Shown one piece after another: positions 1 to 12,159 of a stretch of DNA of 64,000 bases. The position numbers were made by a program, and so were the translations under genes. The stretch spans positions 150,066-214,065 of the forward strand of contig JAUJYZ010001192.1 of assembly GCA_033675265.1 (NCBI GenBank), written 5' to 3'. Source of the stretch: Actinostola sp. cb2023. Its lineage: Eukaryota; Cnidaria; Anthozoa; Actiniaria; Actinostolidae. Every line of letters begins with the position of its first letter. Positions within the stretch are counted from its first letter, which is position 1. The notes below the pieces were generated by a model. The model saw only the letters and a program-made list of their open reading frames with translations, was not told the origin of the DNA and did not search any database.

Positions 1-553
1 TTGACATTCCTGAAACCCTTGTACGATATAGCAGTATGGCAGTACATTATAATGTGTGGAATGCATGAGAAGGAAGGCAGTACCAAGTCGAAACCTGCTA
101 TGACTTACCAAATGCACGAGGTGGTCGCCAACATCTTGTGTGGACTTTTGGGGACATCCGCTTACAGCCATCTTCGTGAGAAGGTGGAAAGTCAACAAGT
201 CCTGGAGGCAACAGCGCAATGGCGGATTGGAGATGCAGCCACGAAGCAATTAATCGATTGGTGCCAAGACCAATGGCGTCGTAAAGAACCCATTCTTCCA
301 AGACCTTCACGTTATGGAATTGGTGAACCGTTATGCGTCCCGCTGTTTGGTAATAATATGCCCTTGTGCCATGCATGTGGTTGTCCGTGTCCTGAATGCA
401 GAGAAGAGCTAGGGCACGGACTACCACTTGAGCTGTCATCTGCCAGAGAAGGAACAACAACAGGAAGGCGATGAAAAGGGTGCGGAAGAGGAAGGCGCTG
501 GGGAATCGAATCTGCCCGAAAGATTGCGACCAAGGAAGAGAAAGGCAAAGTAA
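1..553 (+). pseudogene. C-terminal fragment of a transposase-like protein, possibly piggyBac-like
   Basis: The reading frame is open from the window edge to 474, so the gene starts outside the window. It holds an 'LYDIAVWQYII' stretch, a basic segment (WRRKEPILPRPSRYG) and a cysteine cluster (CHACG then CPEC). Shifting by one base near 415 continues the cysteine region as TDYHLSCHLPEK and then an acidic, lysine-rich tail ending at a TAA at 551-553. This suggests one indel close to the C-terminus. A late hydrophobic segment followed by a C-terminal Cys/His cluster is the layout of piggyBac transposases. The family assignment is from memory of that layout and is weak; another transposase class is possible. 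Confidence 0.35.
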
Positions 554-804
554 GAAGTTCAGTTCAGTTTATTTTAAGCTTACTCTATTTATACAAGATT
601 TTAGTACTTTTTAGGCTTTCGCGTGAGTAGACATTGAAGAAGACGCGGGACGTTTTAAAAAAATACACTAGCAAGTTTTCCTTGACTGGGAACTGAACTC
701 ATTAATAATTCCTTGCCACATTGTTGTCGTTCACACTTCCTTTCACCCCTTCGCCTTCCAGAGCGGGGAATAGGCAGGGGATGCGCGACTCACATTACAT
801 TTTT

Positions 805-870
805 CTTCTTCAAAATATTATCTACAGAACAAATGAGTACTGGCGGGGAAGTTCACCAGTCATTTCTGCC
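805..870. repeat. Dispersed repeat, copy 1
   Basis: About 60 bases starting 'cttcaaaatattatctacag' recur at 36283-36347 in the same orientation, including the following 'aaatgagtact' and 'gttcacca' segments, with a few mismatches and a small indel. Family unknown. Confidence 0.6.
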
Positions 871-925
871 CCGGTGACCAGGGGACTTCACTGGCCTTAA
901 TTTGAGTAAAAAGTGAATGCCCGAT

Positions 926-954
<29 letters not shown>
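926..954. repeat. Poly-G run of about 29 bases
   Basis: An uninterrupted G homopolymer. Its exact length is likely unreliable in the assembly. Confidence 0.85.
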
Positions 955-956
<2 letters not shown>

Positions 957-1718
957 GGGGTTTCACTTGACTGGTGCATTATATCATAGTTATTTTATAA
1001 ATATATAGTAAATCGAGTAATACTCAAATGTTTTGTCTTTAATTTACCTAGAATCTACTCTATAGATAGATAGATGAGTAGAGAAAATACATCAACGAAC
1101 TACTTGCTGGTCCACAGACTTTAATATTTAAACGTTTTGGCAACTAGGCCTTCTTCAGTAAAATTAAGTATTTATTCCAGCGAAACATTGATAAAACGAC
1201 ACATAGCCATTTTCGTAAATAACATGTACTAAAGTATTATATCACAGGGTTAATAATTTGCTAAAATTTACATATGTAAGTACAATGTGCACAGCAGACA
1301 AAGTAGCATGGCTTTCAAGTTAGCTGCTGACAGTGTGTGGATGGAATAAAGGTTTGATTATGGGCTCAGAAAAATACTACTGTCAACTCTGCATATTTTA
1401 GAAACCATGATCTGTATTTTGTTTTTAAAGTGCATCTTGTCCTTACAGATAGTATTTGTATTCTTGGTTTGCACATGAAGTCATCAAAAAGCTAAAATAT
1501 TTCTAAATATTTGATATTTTGCTTATTTTCGATTTATTGAGAGTCAATTTCTGTCACGTAACACTGTCGTGTATTCTAAAGCCAGAGTATTATACATTTT
1601 TTTAATTTTCATGATGACATGAGTGCAAGCGAAGAAGAACAATTATTGTATAGAATTAAAAGGTCTATAACATTGAAGGTAATCAAGCTTACTTATGCCC
1701 TTTAATAATTATTAACTT

Positions 1719-2043
1719 TGTTGTCACCACTGATTTCATTGATACGCGGCATTGATTCTCTTCCGTCAATCAAACACATTTGACGAGACTACCAATTACA
1801 ACCAAGGAGCTTGACTTAATAATCAACCGTACAATTGAGAGATAAAAGTGCCTTTGCATCCTAATAATTGTATTATTATTAGTCTCGCAGAACTTCAAAC
1901 AATCTAATGTTTACGGAGTCCAGCTCCTTGGTTGTAATATTGGTAGTCTCGCCAAATGTGTTTGATTCACAGAAGAGAATCAACAAACTTGCACTGGAAC
2001 TTTTCTCTGTCGGGCACGTATCAATGAAATCAGTGGCAATTAC
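1719..2043. mobile_element. Inverted-repeat element (MITE-like)
   Basis: The left arm (about 1719-1815) is the reverse complement of the right arm (about 1918-2043). Matching blocks include 'ccactgatttcattgatacg', 'aatcaaacacattt' and 'aaccaaggagct'. The left arm lacks about 25 bases present in the right one. No coding capacity. The target duplication is not clear. Confidence 0.7.
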
Positions 2044-2044
2044 A

Positions 2045-2714
2045 TTTTCAAGTCTCTCTGTTAACGTTTGCAGCTGTATTTAAATAAAATATTTGGCCGA
2101 AATAATCAATTATTAGAAATACATTTGACATCTTACATTGACAATCTTTTTGATAACATATGCAATGATCTTGTTACATTGTTCTTGATCTTGTTACATA
2201 TCGTTATAAATAAAGTTAAAAGTTGTGTTATATAATTGTTTGACTCTACACCACATTTTCTTTAAAATCACCATGCAAAAATATACGACGGCACTTCATT
2301 GGGTAAACCAACTACTAGTTTTAATCAATTAAAATCACGAATAGGTGGACATCGATTATATATATGCCTTTCTCAAAATTAACTTAAATTAAAGCTTGAA
2401 TTAAAGTTTTCAGTTTATGGAAAATCGGCCATAGTCACTGAATGAATAAAACAGCCTGTTTTTTTTTTTTTAATTGGGTAATAATGATCACGTTGTTGCT
2501 GCACTAGGGCTCAAAGGAAAGCCTTAAACATTAACGAAACTTAAACTAATCAGGTACAATCATGTTCAGCACCTATTTGAAGTACACATATTTAACAAAT
2601 ATAAATTTACACAAGGCAGGCGGACGTTTAAGCCGAATAACCTAGCTCTACTTTTAGGAGGTCAAGGTGTGACGGTCGCATACGCGTTAGAACGTCTTGG
2701 GAAACTTCAACGAA
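2045..2714. other. Non-coding stretch
   Basis: AT-rich sequence without a supported gene or a recognisable repeat. Confidence 0.5.
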
Positions 2715-2925
2715 TGATGAATTATAACCATTATCATTGAAGTGCGACCTTCAAAACGGCTTGTCAGGTTTGAAAATAGCTGGACGTCAATCAAACAACA
2801 TAAGCGTGTCCAGACTTTAACCAATCATAGCAAAGCTAATTTGATTGATGGCCGTCTAGACTGGAGTTTGTCTGAAAGCGTTTGTAGTTTTCAGGGTCGC
2901 ACTTCAACGATAATGGTTGTAAAGT
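2715..2925. mobile_element. Short inverted-repeat element (MITE-like)
   Basis: The arms 'aaccattatcattgaagtgc' (about 2727) and 'gcacttcaacgataatggtt' (about 2901) face each other about 150 bases apart, with weaker complementarity inside (ccagac/gtctgg). Non-coding. Confidence 0.55.
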
Positions 2926-2964
2926 ATTATAATCAAAGTAAGATAAACGTGTCGTGATGCATCT

Positions 2965-3330
2965 TCGCTTCACGCAGTAGAATTTAGTTGTGAACTTCGC
3001 TGACGGAAGCTTGCGGTCGGGATCATCTTGAGATGGATACATCCACTTCTCTTGATGGGAGATATCGAATGGTGCGATCTTTTTCTTCCGCGGGAATTCA
3101 ACACGGCACTGCCTGCAATCGGTTGCCTTTTTTCGATCATCAAGAAAACATACGACCAAAGGGATGTTGTTATGATGTATCTCACTGAAAGGACTAATTT
3201 TCTGGGCGGCAAGATTTCGATTGGGTCTCCATTGATTTTTATGGGTGCCACTCTTTTTACCTTGTGCCTGTTTAGGTGGCTCTACAAGGCCACTCTTGGG
3301 AGGGCTTAGAATGCTTTGCTGACTTGGCAA
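2965..3330 (-). pseudogene. Exon-like fragment with a cysteine pair, unknown family
   Basis: The minus-strand frame reads through about 120 residues that look like protein: DCRQCRVEFPRKK, then APFDISHQEKWMYP, then PSAKFTTKFYCVKRRCI. The two Cys pairs and the following His could form a zinc-binding unit. No start codon, splice partners or family could be assigned. The flanks are MITE and repeat sequence, so this is probably a leftover of a transposon gene. Confidence 0.35.
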
Positions 3331-3675
3331 GGTATTTCAAATGTTCGTTTAAAATACCCGAGGTCAAATGTTCGCGCTAAAATTTCACATGGCCAGCCAC
3401 AGACGCGTACAAATTTTCGCGCTAAAATGTATGTCACGGCGTCACGCCATACACCTCTCGCGGTCACGTCCCGTCGCGTCCAGTCTGCCGTGCGTTGCTG
3501 GCGGATTTGTAATGATTTCAAATGATTTCGGTTTTGATTTCGAATGGTTTTGGTGCTTTCTGTCATCACTACATCTTCGTTGTCTAGATCAGATTTAGAG
3601 GTAATTCAGTAGATGTGGTATTTGGAGAAATCTCGCGAATTTATCTCCGATCGCTCTACGTAAACCTTAATATTA

Positions 3676-3765
3676 TAATATGGGTCTGGGTTTTCGAGGT
3701 CTGGGTTTTCGAGGTCTGGTGTCTTGGGTCTGTGTTTTCGGGGTCTGGGTTTTCGAGACACCCCT
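3676..3765. repeat. Short tandem repeat, about 15-bp unit
   Basis: The unit 'ggtctgggttttcga' is repeated about five times with variation ('ggtctggtgtcttg', 'ggtctgtgttttcgg'). Adjacent units differ, so it is an old minisatellite. Any reading frame through it (NPDLENPDLENP on the minus strand) is a by-product. Confidence 0.75.
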
Positions 3766-3957
3766 TTGATGCCCTCTAGCATCATCAATATTAAGTCAAC
3801 GGTCGTTTTCACAGTTATTCGTCAGCGTGCGCGCCTTCCTCTTTCACGTCGCGTCGTGTTTGCTGAATCTCTCTATTCTGCAGAACGTGCGCACCAGTCA
3901 GTAATACTGCATGTCGTAAAACATAGTTCCATTCCATGTAGCTCTCTGTAGCTTTAA

Positions 3958-4650
3958 GAGTCATACTCTGTAAAATTCGAGCGGATTTTAAAAATCGCGG
4001 CCAGGTCAGTTCATCGATTTGGCTAATTTTTTGCTGGCAAACTTGGTTGAGGGTCCCCATTATTAATTGGAAGGTTTTACATCGAAAACGACAAATCCCT
4101 CAAAATTAGGGGGGAGGGTGTTTTTGACCCCCCCTGATGGGTACTTCAGTATGGCTAATCTAAGGGAAGTTAAGACCTCCAGATCCGCTGCGCGTTAAAG
4201 TAAAGTGAAAAATATGTGTCACCGTCTTAAAGTACATCCTTTGTTCTCTTCAAAACTGTTAATAGTTTTTCAGAAAATTAAATAAGACTTCCAATAATGC
4301 CCGCTGAACAATTGTATATTTTGCCTTTGTTGAATAATCGAAAATATAAGACTTTTTCAGATGCTAATATCACGAGTTGGTATTTCGAATTAGAAGTCGT
4401 TGATAAGTTTTACAATTAGTTTAACATCAGTACTAGTGAGACCAAAAATAAAAAACTCGGCAAAATTAGATGCACCGTGAAGAGCGCTCCTAGAATCACA
4501 GGGATTTCCCTCTGTCAGACAGATATGCTAATTAGTTAGGATTTTCATAAAGATCCGTCAAACTTACTATTATCAAAACATTTCAACCATTCTACTTTTA
4601 ATTTAGAACGTTTAGGTAAAAGAACTCATATTGGAAGTTGAGCTTTAAAA
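3958..4650 (+). repeat. Left terminal inverted repeat of the 8.2-kb element
   Basis: Reverse complement of 11480-12159, for example 'caaacttggttgagggtccc' near 4040 against 'gggaccctcaaccaagtttg' near 12070. Homology stops at about 4650, just inside 'ttggaagttgag'. Confidence 0.9.
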
Positions 4651-4910
4651 AGGAGACCACTTTTAGCAATATATTTGATTCGCCTCGTCAGGCCGGTATG
4701 TAAGAAATTGCAATGTAATTTATTGTACAGTCGAAATGTTTGGACTTTAAATTTATCAATGTAATTCAAAGCTATGCCATCTTGTCAGATTGAAGCAATG
4801 GGGGAAATGCTAAAACGGCTTCTTTGGAACATCGTACTGAGTGTTACCACCAAATAATCGCTCTTACGCGCCATGTGACCATGTCTGCTTACCTGTTTTT
4901 GGTGGAAGAA

Positions 4911-7900
4911 TTATAGATTTGGCCTCTCGATTAAACAAGAACAGTGGTTGATGAATTTCTCAATACTTTCAACAAATGGTGCTTTTCTTCGCATTGTCTT
5001 GCCTTCAACATGTAACTCGTAATGATCACTGATGTTTCTTAACACAGAGAGTGTCAGTTTTTGAAGCTTTTTTGATGTGACCAGATTGCAGAGATCGTAT
5101 CCATCATACATAATTGGATGATTTAGCTGTACTTCTTTGATAGCCTCGTCATGTAAACTTGTTAATGCATCTTCAACTTCAGCTGCGTTATAATCGTCTA
5201 TTGAGATCTGTTTGTTACATTTTGCTCTTCTAGAGAAGAAACTTTGAATTTGATTGGCGGAGAGATAATCTTCAACAGAGAAAATCCGTTCACCGTCGGA
5301 GTCTCGCGCTTTCTTCATTTGGGAAGCGACAGTAGCTGGATCGAGCTTTCTTCCACTTTTCTCTCCAATGGTGAACTTTTCTTCCAGAAAACGTTTTTGT
5401 TTATCATTAAATGGCTTATTCTTCCGTGCTGTTTTAAGAGCCCAACCCTCAACCAGAACTTGACATGAATACTGAGATGAAGATGCATGAACGACTTCGA
5501 ACTGATCAGCTTTAAACGTGTTATCCCCACACATCAATTTTCTGCCGTAGGCGACCTTTGCTTTATCCAACAGAGTTTCTCTGTCTGGCTTTAGGAGACA
5601 CTTACCGTAGGTAACATGATTGATCATTGATCTGTATCGTTGAAATGCTCGTACACAACCTTCGTTGGGACATACAAACAACTTGGATTTCTCTTCTCGA
5701 GGATTTATTCTATCGCCCCCAGAGTGATCGTCGCTATTGTTCCCAGCTCCTTCGTCGTTGTAGTTATCTTCATCATCCCCATCGTCGTCGGCATCATCAT
5801 CATCTTCGCCACTCAGTCCTTCTTCATTATCACTATCGACGTCCACACAGTCTTCAACATCACGAGTACTATCGTCATCGCTATCATCACTTTCATCGAT
5901 GTAAACATTATCATCACATACATCATTACCGCAGGCTTTATCAAAATCACTAGCTATTTGATGATTATCTGCTTCAGCAACAACGCCATCTTTCATTACA
6001 AGATCGTCACTTCCGTGATTGTCCGTGGATTTACAGACGGACTTGGTGTGCTTTCTTCTTGGTTTAACAGGCCTAAATATTCCCACAGAAAACACTCCCT
6101 CCGAGTTAAAAATTCTGAAATCTTAAATAAAAAACGGGTGTTAGATATATCTTACTGGTACTATACACAATACAAGATGGTTATATACCTTTAGTATCAG
6201 ACAAAGGAAGTGATAGTCCCTCACCAATGCAATATGCTCTCCAAGCTATGATACCTTCATCTATAAATTCAAAGTTGCTCAACTTACTAATACCTGGCCA
6301 TTTCACATTCAATTTTGTACAGTGTGGATTGTGCAACAATGATATTCGGGCACTGGGAACACCACCATGGGATTGTAGAGCCTCTACGAACTGCTGCGTC
6401 GAAGCAACATCATGGCCTTCGTTTGCATAAGCACGAACATGATTCTTTAGGGTTGCTGCAAACCGATCGCACGGTCCCTTCCCTCCTTGGGGATCAGAGA
6501 AGTCGAGGCGTTTGATGGTAATCCCTGACATTTTACTGATTACTTCACATGCACGAATGGTGTTTGCCGAATGGTAACACCCAGCATTGTCCATGCGATA
6601 GAACACGCTGTTCATGTCAGGATTTTCTTCTTTGATGGTTCTCAGCACATGTTCCATGAGTGCTACCACACATGTACTATCTTGATTGCACTGCTCGACG
6701 ATATGGACAAACGCCTGGCTTTCTATCTCATTACATCTTTTTCTGATTACAACAGAGATGTGCCAAGAGAAACCTCTTTTCGCAAACCAATCACCTTGAG
6801 ACTCTCGATATTGTCTTGGCAAGAACTTCATTGCCCAGTCTTGGATAATGAGAGCATCTTCGTCACACAGCTCGTCAATTACATCGATTCGTGCTTTGTC
6901 CTGATTTACTAATCTTAGCTGGTGTGCTTTCCAAGCACGAATACCGGAAATCGCCTCTTGACAAGTATAAAGAGCATCTTCTTTTTCACTCTGTAACATT
7001 GGAGAATCCGTAACAGCTTTCTGTATCCCAGAAAGCACAGACTTTAGTTCTTCACAGCGCTCGCAAACAACATCGTGGATATGGTCACACTGATTCTTAA
7101 ATGCAGGGTCCTGTGAGTCACTTAACGCATACTGGCTGCAGTGATCAGTAACACGCGAGAATCGTGAAACATGAACCTGAAAAAAGTGCACAGAAAAAGA
7201 AAATTTATCCTTGTAATTAATTGAAGGAATGGTCAACGCTCAGCGTGCGTCCATCGAGTTATGGATGCACGCGAGAGGCTGCTAAGCACGAGAGAAGCGT
7301 AAGAGTCGCACGAGGCATAGCCGAGTGCGACTCTTGCACAGCTGAAGCGTTGACCATTTCTTTTATAACACCAATTGATTTTAGAGAGCGCGCGCTATGG
7401 CAATGATGCGAGCGTGCGTCCATTGAGTTATGGATGCACGCTCGCGCACGCTTATTAGCCAATCAGAGCGCGCGTTATATCGTAGCTATGTTATAATTAA
7501 CAAATAGAACGGCTTCAACCGTGCTCCGTTCAGTAATAAAGCACACAGGAAGTGACGAGAGCACGAAAGAAGTGTAGGGAGAAACACGAGCCGTAGGCGA
7601 AATTTTAGCGAGTGAAGTACGCGCGCTAATGACACCAGTTATGCCATTGAGCGCGCGCTGGGTTTGTTTTCTTCAGAATTTTGGTCTTTTCGAAAAATAG
7701 CGTCATCAAACCGTGCTCCGTTCTCTGATAAAGCATAGTTTTCAGCCAATCAGAGCGTGCGGATTGACTTGACTATATAATAATAATTCATCATTCAATA
7801 GGAATAAAGAAATTAATGGATGGATATATATATATGAATGAATGATTGAAAACTAATTAATCTATCACTACTTTTAAGTAAAAGCTAGCATTGCATTTAC

Positions 7901-9750
7901 CTACTTTATAATCACTTTTGAGATAATTTCTACCAAGTTTCAGCTTGGTTTGGAAGTCTTGAGCAATACTCGCATCAATACCGCTTTCACCAAGAGACTC
8001 AATCAATTGTGTTAAGTCGTCAAAGGCCTTGTTACCCTCTACTGCAAAGTAGTCAAGTCCCTGGAGACATTTTCTTTCTGATGCGCTGCAGGCGGTTAAT
8101 ATACGACGCAGTGTACTTCTGCTGAATGGTGTCATCCCACCGTCTCTACAATAGTCTATATACTGATCGATGATGCGCTCTTTCACTGAAATTCTAACCA
8201 CATTTGGTGTCTGAACCACTTCACCTGATGACAACTTCAAATATCTTTGGCCAAATGGAAGATCTTGAATAACGTATGGACTCGTTATAAAATCCAAGAA
8301 ATGATCAAGTTCATTGATATCGTATCTTATTCGCGGTACTACCTTTGATGATGCAACTGCTCCACGGCCACATTGCAAGCGGTGTTTTCTTGCTTCGCCG
8401 AATTTGTATTTGGTTAATCCAGGAATAAATGTGCGAATTTCTTCCCATGTTGTAAGGTCGGCGATGATTGAGAGAACTTGTTTCTTGACATTAGCACTAG
8501 AGGCGTTGATGTATGTTTCTGACAGAGCATTTAAGGTGACTCCGTTATCATTCTCGGCGCACTCGTCTATGACAAACTTTGGGTCATAACTTCCTCTGCT
8601 TTTATGCAATTGACATAAAACATTGGCAACAATTAGAGCTATCATTCACCTATGATACAATATAATTCGATTGCACTGCAGAACATTTTTTTAGATAATA
8701 TTAGAACTTGATAAAGTCAATGTTTTGGATAAAATTGGATATTGCGAAAATACTGTCCGTTTTTTTTGGATGAAAGTTTTGGAATCACTTTAGATTGACA
8801 TAATTCATAACCTGAACAAGTTTTAGCAAAATCGTTGGAGCTAAAGCACGGCCGCATGAAAACAACCACAATTAAGCACGGAAATTAGCTCCAACGATTG
8901 CTTTCGCTCCAACGATTTTGCTAAAACTTGGTCAGGTTATGAATTATGTCAATATAAATTGATTCCAAAACTTTCATCCAAAAAAAACGGACAGATTTTT
9001 CGCAATATCCAATTTTATCCAAAATATTGAGTTTACTTAAGTTCTAATATTATTTTTTTAAATGTTCTGCAGTGCAATCGAATTATATTGTATTATAGGT
9101 GAATGAAAGCTCTAATAGTTGCCAATGTTTTATGGCAATTGCATAAAAGCAGAGGAAGTTATGACCCAAAGTTTGTCATAGACGAGTGCACCGAGAATGA
9201 TAACGGAGTCACCTTAAGTATATTTCACTATTTGTCTTTGATGACATGCTCTTTTTACTATTGGAAGACTTGCCCTTTTCAGTAGAAGATACTACCGCTT
9301 CCCACAATGCGTCAGGGTTAGATGGTGACAGCGTTCGTAAAACAGCTGATATGGCATCGTTTGCGTATGAAGTATAACGTCTTTGGGTTCGAATTGAGAC
9401 GGAAGTAATATCAAGATCAGGGATGGTGATAGGTGCAACGCCACTACATTCCAGAAAATCGTTGAACTTCTCTTTGTTATAACTGCTAAATGGTGTGCCT
9501 GGAGTAGCTGCAATATCGACCTTTTTTGCGGGGCCCATCGGTGTAAAAAGTATTGCTTTACTCATTGGAGATAACTGTAATCAAATAATTAGTTAGTCAG
9601 TCAGTCGATCAATCAAGCTATCAACCGAACTAATCAATTAAAATTATCAATCGATCATTATTTTCATTCATCCATTTATTTGTCTTTTTTTCATTTGCCC
9701 CTCATTCCAATGTTTCCGTTGTTGGACCCCGGCAGGTGTGTGGATGGTGT

Positions 9751-9795
<45 letters not shown>

Positions 9796-11230
9796 AGGTG
9801 GTTGGGTACTCCCTTTGTCAAAGTGGTGCTTGGACTAACCGTTATTCTTCATAAATCAGTCAATTACCGAGTTATCTCTGTCAGCGTGAAATAAGTCTCC
9901 CGTGGATTTAGAAAACCTTCTGTTCAAAGAGGTTTTTCGACAAGGCTTTTTGATATCATCAAGATCACTAGATGGAGTTAAATATGATCGGTCTCGTTTC
10001 TCATGTGGTAGAAGGTTATCTTGTGTTATTACTTCCTTGTTTTCCATGTCACTTCCAAATCCCCTAACTTTGCTGATTTTGTCTCTACATAACGGACATA
10101 TGGCTGTGAAACAAAGAAATGCACTTATTTAAAGGGTGCCAGTGAAAAGAACTCAAGCAACCGCAAAAATACCGAAAAGGATCATGGGTAATATCAAGAG
10201 ACCATGTAATATTGATTGCACGGTTTGTTTCCTAAACAAAAAAAAAGATGTGTTAATTTTAGTGTTAGCGAAGTAATCAAGTAATTTCAGCAAAAGGTAA
10301 CTAACTACATAGCATTTGCCATGTTTCCTATTCGATGGTTCTGTTGTATCGGATTGGATAGCCTGATTATCAGACTGCACGGGTCAACCGCTAGCGGCCA
10401 GCGATTGACCCCTGCCGTCTGATAATCAGGCTATTGATTTGAGTGCTTTTCACGAAAACCTTCATTCAATACTATTATATACATGACCCTCAGCAATTTG
10501 CCAAGCTAAATAAAATAATAAATCAATAAATGTATTCCGTCGGTGATCAATTCTTTATTCTACACCTGCTGGAATTTACCACATGCAGTCCGACCAACAA
10601 CGTGCCTGACAATAGGAGTGGTCGCTTATAAGAGGTTCACAGATATAATATATTCAGTGCCAAACTTACGCATGCCTATCTGTACAATCTTTCCTGTTTG
10701 TTCGAACACTGTTCGTGATTGGAAATAATTGATTCCACGGGTTCCTTTAGGAGGATGCTGTTTTGCATGACAGCTAAATTCTTCTGAAATAGAGCATCTA
10801 CTTTTTCCGGTCCTCCACCTTATTCCATAGCGGTCTCGATGACTTGGACATATGGTAATACCACTATCATCAATCTGCGTCCAATCAAATACTCCTATAC
10901 ATAGATAGAAAATACACTTCAATAGCTGATACTCTTTGTCTTATATAACAGAGCTTCTGGTAGAGATAATAATTGCTAAATGTCAGTACTAATTAATAAA
11001 CATATAAATAATTATAAAATCAAAATGAGATTACCTGCTCTGGTCAAGATGAGATGCTTCTCGCTAGTAATATCGGAATCCCATACTTTCAAAGATGTCA
11101 AATGTTGTTTTATATCTTTTCCCTGACAGGTCTTTAAGGGTATGCATTCGCCATTCTTGGTAGACTTACTTAGCTTTTCTCCACACAAATCGTCCACAAA
11201 ATCCAGCTTAGAAAATCCACACTTTGCCAT
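4911..11230 (-). CDS. Multi-exon transposase of the 8.2-kb element
   Basis: Predicted exons, 5' to 3': 11230-11035, 10894-10670, 10103-9868, 9574 to about 9210, about 8637-7901, 7176-6189, 6121-4911. GT/AG sites are visible and phase agrees at the junctions checked (10670/10103 and 6189/6121). Exon 1 starts MAKCGFSKLDF. Exon 2 has a His/Cys segment (TICPSHRDRYGIRW) and exon 3 completes a Cys pair (PICPLCRDKI). The 7176-6189 exon holds the likely RNase H-like core: IIQDWAMKFLP, FYRMDNAGCYHSA, then FSDPQGGKGPCDR and NEGHDV. The last exon has an acidic tract, a C2H2 finger (CPNEGC...H) and a homeodomain-like segment ending QIQSFFSRR. I recall this layout from cnidarian transposons; the superfamily name is uncertain. 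The exon 4 donor lies at the edge of a palindrome, so exon 4/5 splicing is doubtful. Confidence 0.75.
5750..5925 (-). repeat. Asp/Glu-coding low-complexity tract in the last exon
   Basis: GAT/GAC/GAA-rich sequence encodes a strongly acidic linker (for example DESDDSDDDS and GEDDDDADDDGDDED) before the C2H2 finger. Opposite-strand frames here read as His/Ile-rich and are not genes. Confidence 0.85.
7229..7500. mobile_element. Palindromic GC-richer MITE nested in the transposase intron
   Basis: 'aatggtcaacgct' at 7229 is repeated in inverse at about 7347 ('agcgttgaccatt'). A second short palindrome 'gtgcgtccattgagttatgg' with 'atgcacgc' lies at 7412-7442. The interior has self-complementary 'agagtcgcac' and 'gtgcgactct'. 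It sits in the intron between 7176 and 7901. Base composition differs sharply from the AT-rich surroundings. Confidence 0.6.
7500..7790. repeat. Second GC-richer repeat block in the same intron
   Basis: Contains 'accgtgctccgttc' twice (about 7518 and 7711), 'gcgcgc' motifs and 'ccaatcagagcg', shared with the block before it (about 7458). Probably one or two decayed MITEs. No gene. Confidence 0.45.
8531..9216. repeat. Large palindrome with ~330-bp arms inside the transposase gene
   Basis: Arms 8531-8858 and about 8885-9216 are inverted copies with a short spacer. They include the first ~110 coding bases of exon 5, so the plus strand at 9103-9215 encodes a mirrored LIVANVL...DECTEND piece. Arms differ at several positions. 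This is an inverted duplication of an intron-exon boundary, not a separate gene. Confidence 0.9.
9740..9794. repeat. (TG)n followed by a poly-G run of about 30
   Basis: A GT-rich microsatellite runs directly into a G homopolymer at 9765-9794. It lies in the intron between exons 3 and 4 of the transposase. Confidence 0.85.
10357..10436. mobile_element. Tiny hairpin element
   Basis: 'atagcctgattatcagac' and 'gtctgataatcaggctat' frame a self-complementary centre (gggtcaaccgc / gcgattgaccc). About 80 bases, non-coding, in a transposase intron. Confidence 0.7.
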
Positions 11231-11479
11231 GAAATGTAGACTCAGTAGACTAACACGTGCATACAGCGCACAGAGCTAAGATTATATTAAATGTTAAACC
11301 TGATATGCACTTTCTATGAAAGAGATGAAAGCAAATATATTGTTTGTACCAAAGGACTCAGTATCTGAAATCTACATCCTCACGTGCAAACTGACTGTGG
11401 CCGGTGTGTACTGATTGTTGACGCGACAAGCTGAATAATATATTTTTTCTAAAAGCGGGCTCCTTTAATTTATGTTTTA

Positions 11480-12159
11480 AAGCCACTCAACTTCCAATAT
11501 GAGTTATTTTACCTAAACGTTCTAAATTAAAAGTAGAATGGTTGAAATGTTTTGATAATAGTAAGTTTGACGGATCTTTATGAAAATCCTAACTAATTAG
11601 CATATCTGTCTGACAGGGAAATCCCTGTGATTCTAGGAGCGCTCTTCACGGCGCATCTAATTTTGCCGAGTTTTTTATTTTTGGTCTCACTAGTACTGAT
11701 GTTAAACTAATTGTAAAACTTATCAACGACTTCTAATTCGAAATACCAACTCGTGATATTAGCATCTGAAAAAGTCTTATATTTTCGATTATTCAACAAA
11801 GGCAAAATATACAATTGTTCAGCGGGCATTATTGGAAGTCTTATTTAATTTTCTGAAAAACTATTAACAGTTTTGAAGAGAACAAAGGATGTACTTTAAG
11901 ACGGTGACACATATTTTTCACTTTACTTTAACGCGCAGCGGATCTGGAGGTCTTAACTTCCCTTAGATTAGCCATACTGAAATACCCATCAGGAGGGGTC
12001 AAAAACACCCTCCCCCCTAATTTTGAGGGATTTGTCGTTTTCGATGTAAAACCTTCCAATTAATAATGGGGACCCTCAACCAAGTTTGCCAGCAAAAAAT
12101 TAGCCAAATCGATGAACTGACCTGTCCACACAATATTTGAATTTTACAGACTATGACTC
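11480..12159 (-). repeat. Right terminal inverted repeat of the 8.2-kb element
   Basis: Mirror of 3958-4650. The tip is 'gactc' before TTAA at 12160-12163. The most terminal 60 bases are less similar to the left end than the interior, which could reflect a short conversion tract. Confidence 0.9.

Larger units (their letters stand above)
554..1715. other. Non-coding stretch
   Basis: No supported gene. It contains a G homopolymer (926-954) and, at about 805-870, a repeat shared with 36283-36347. The rest is AT-rich with nothing recognised. Confidence 0.6.

Noticed and set aside
5627..6194. His-rich and Ile/Val-rich plus-strand frames
   Set aside because: They are the opposite strand of the Asp/Glu-coding tract of the transposase exon.
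7229..7790. CpG-island promoter
   Set aside because: The GC-richer block is explained by self-complementary MITE sequence inside an intron.
9103..9285. Separate small plus-strand gene
   Set aside because: It is the inverted copy of exon 5 in the palindrome and ends at a random stop.
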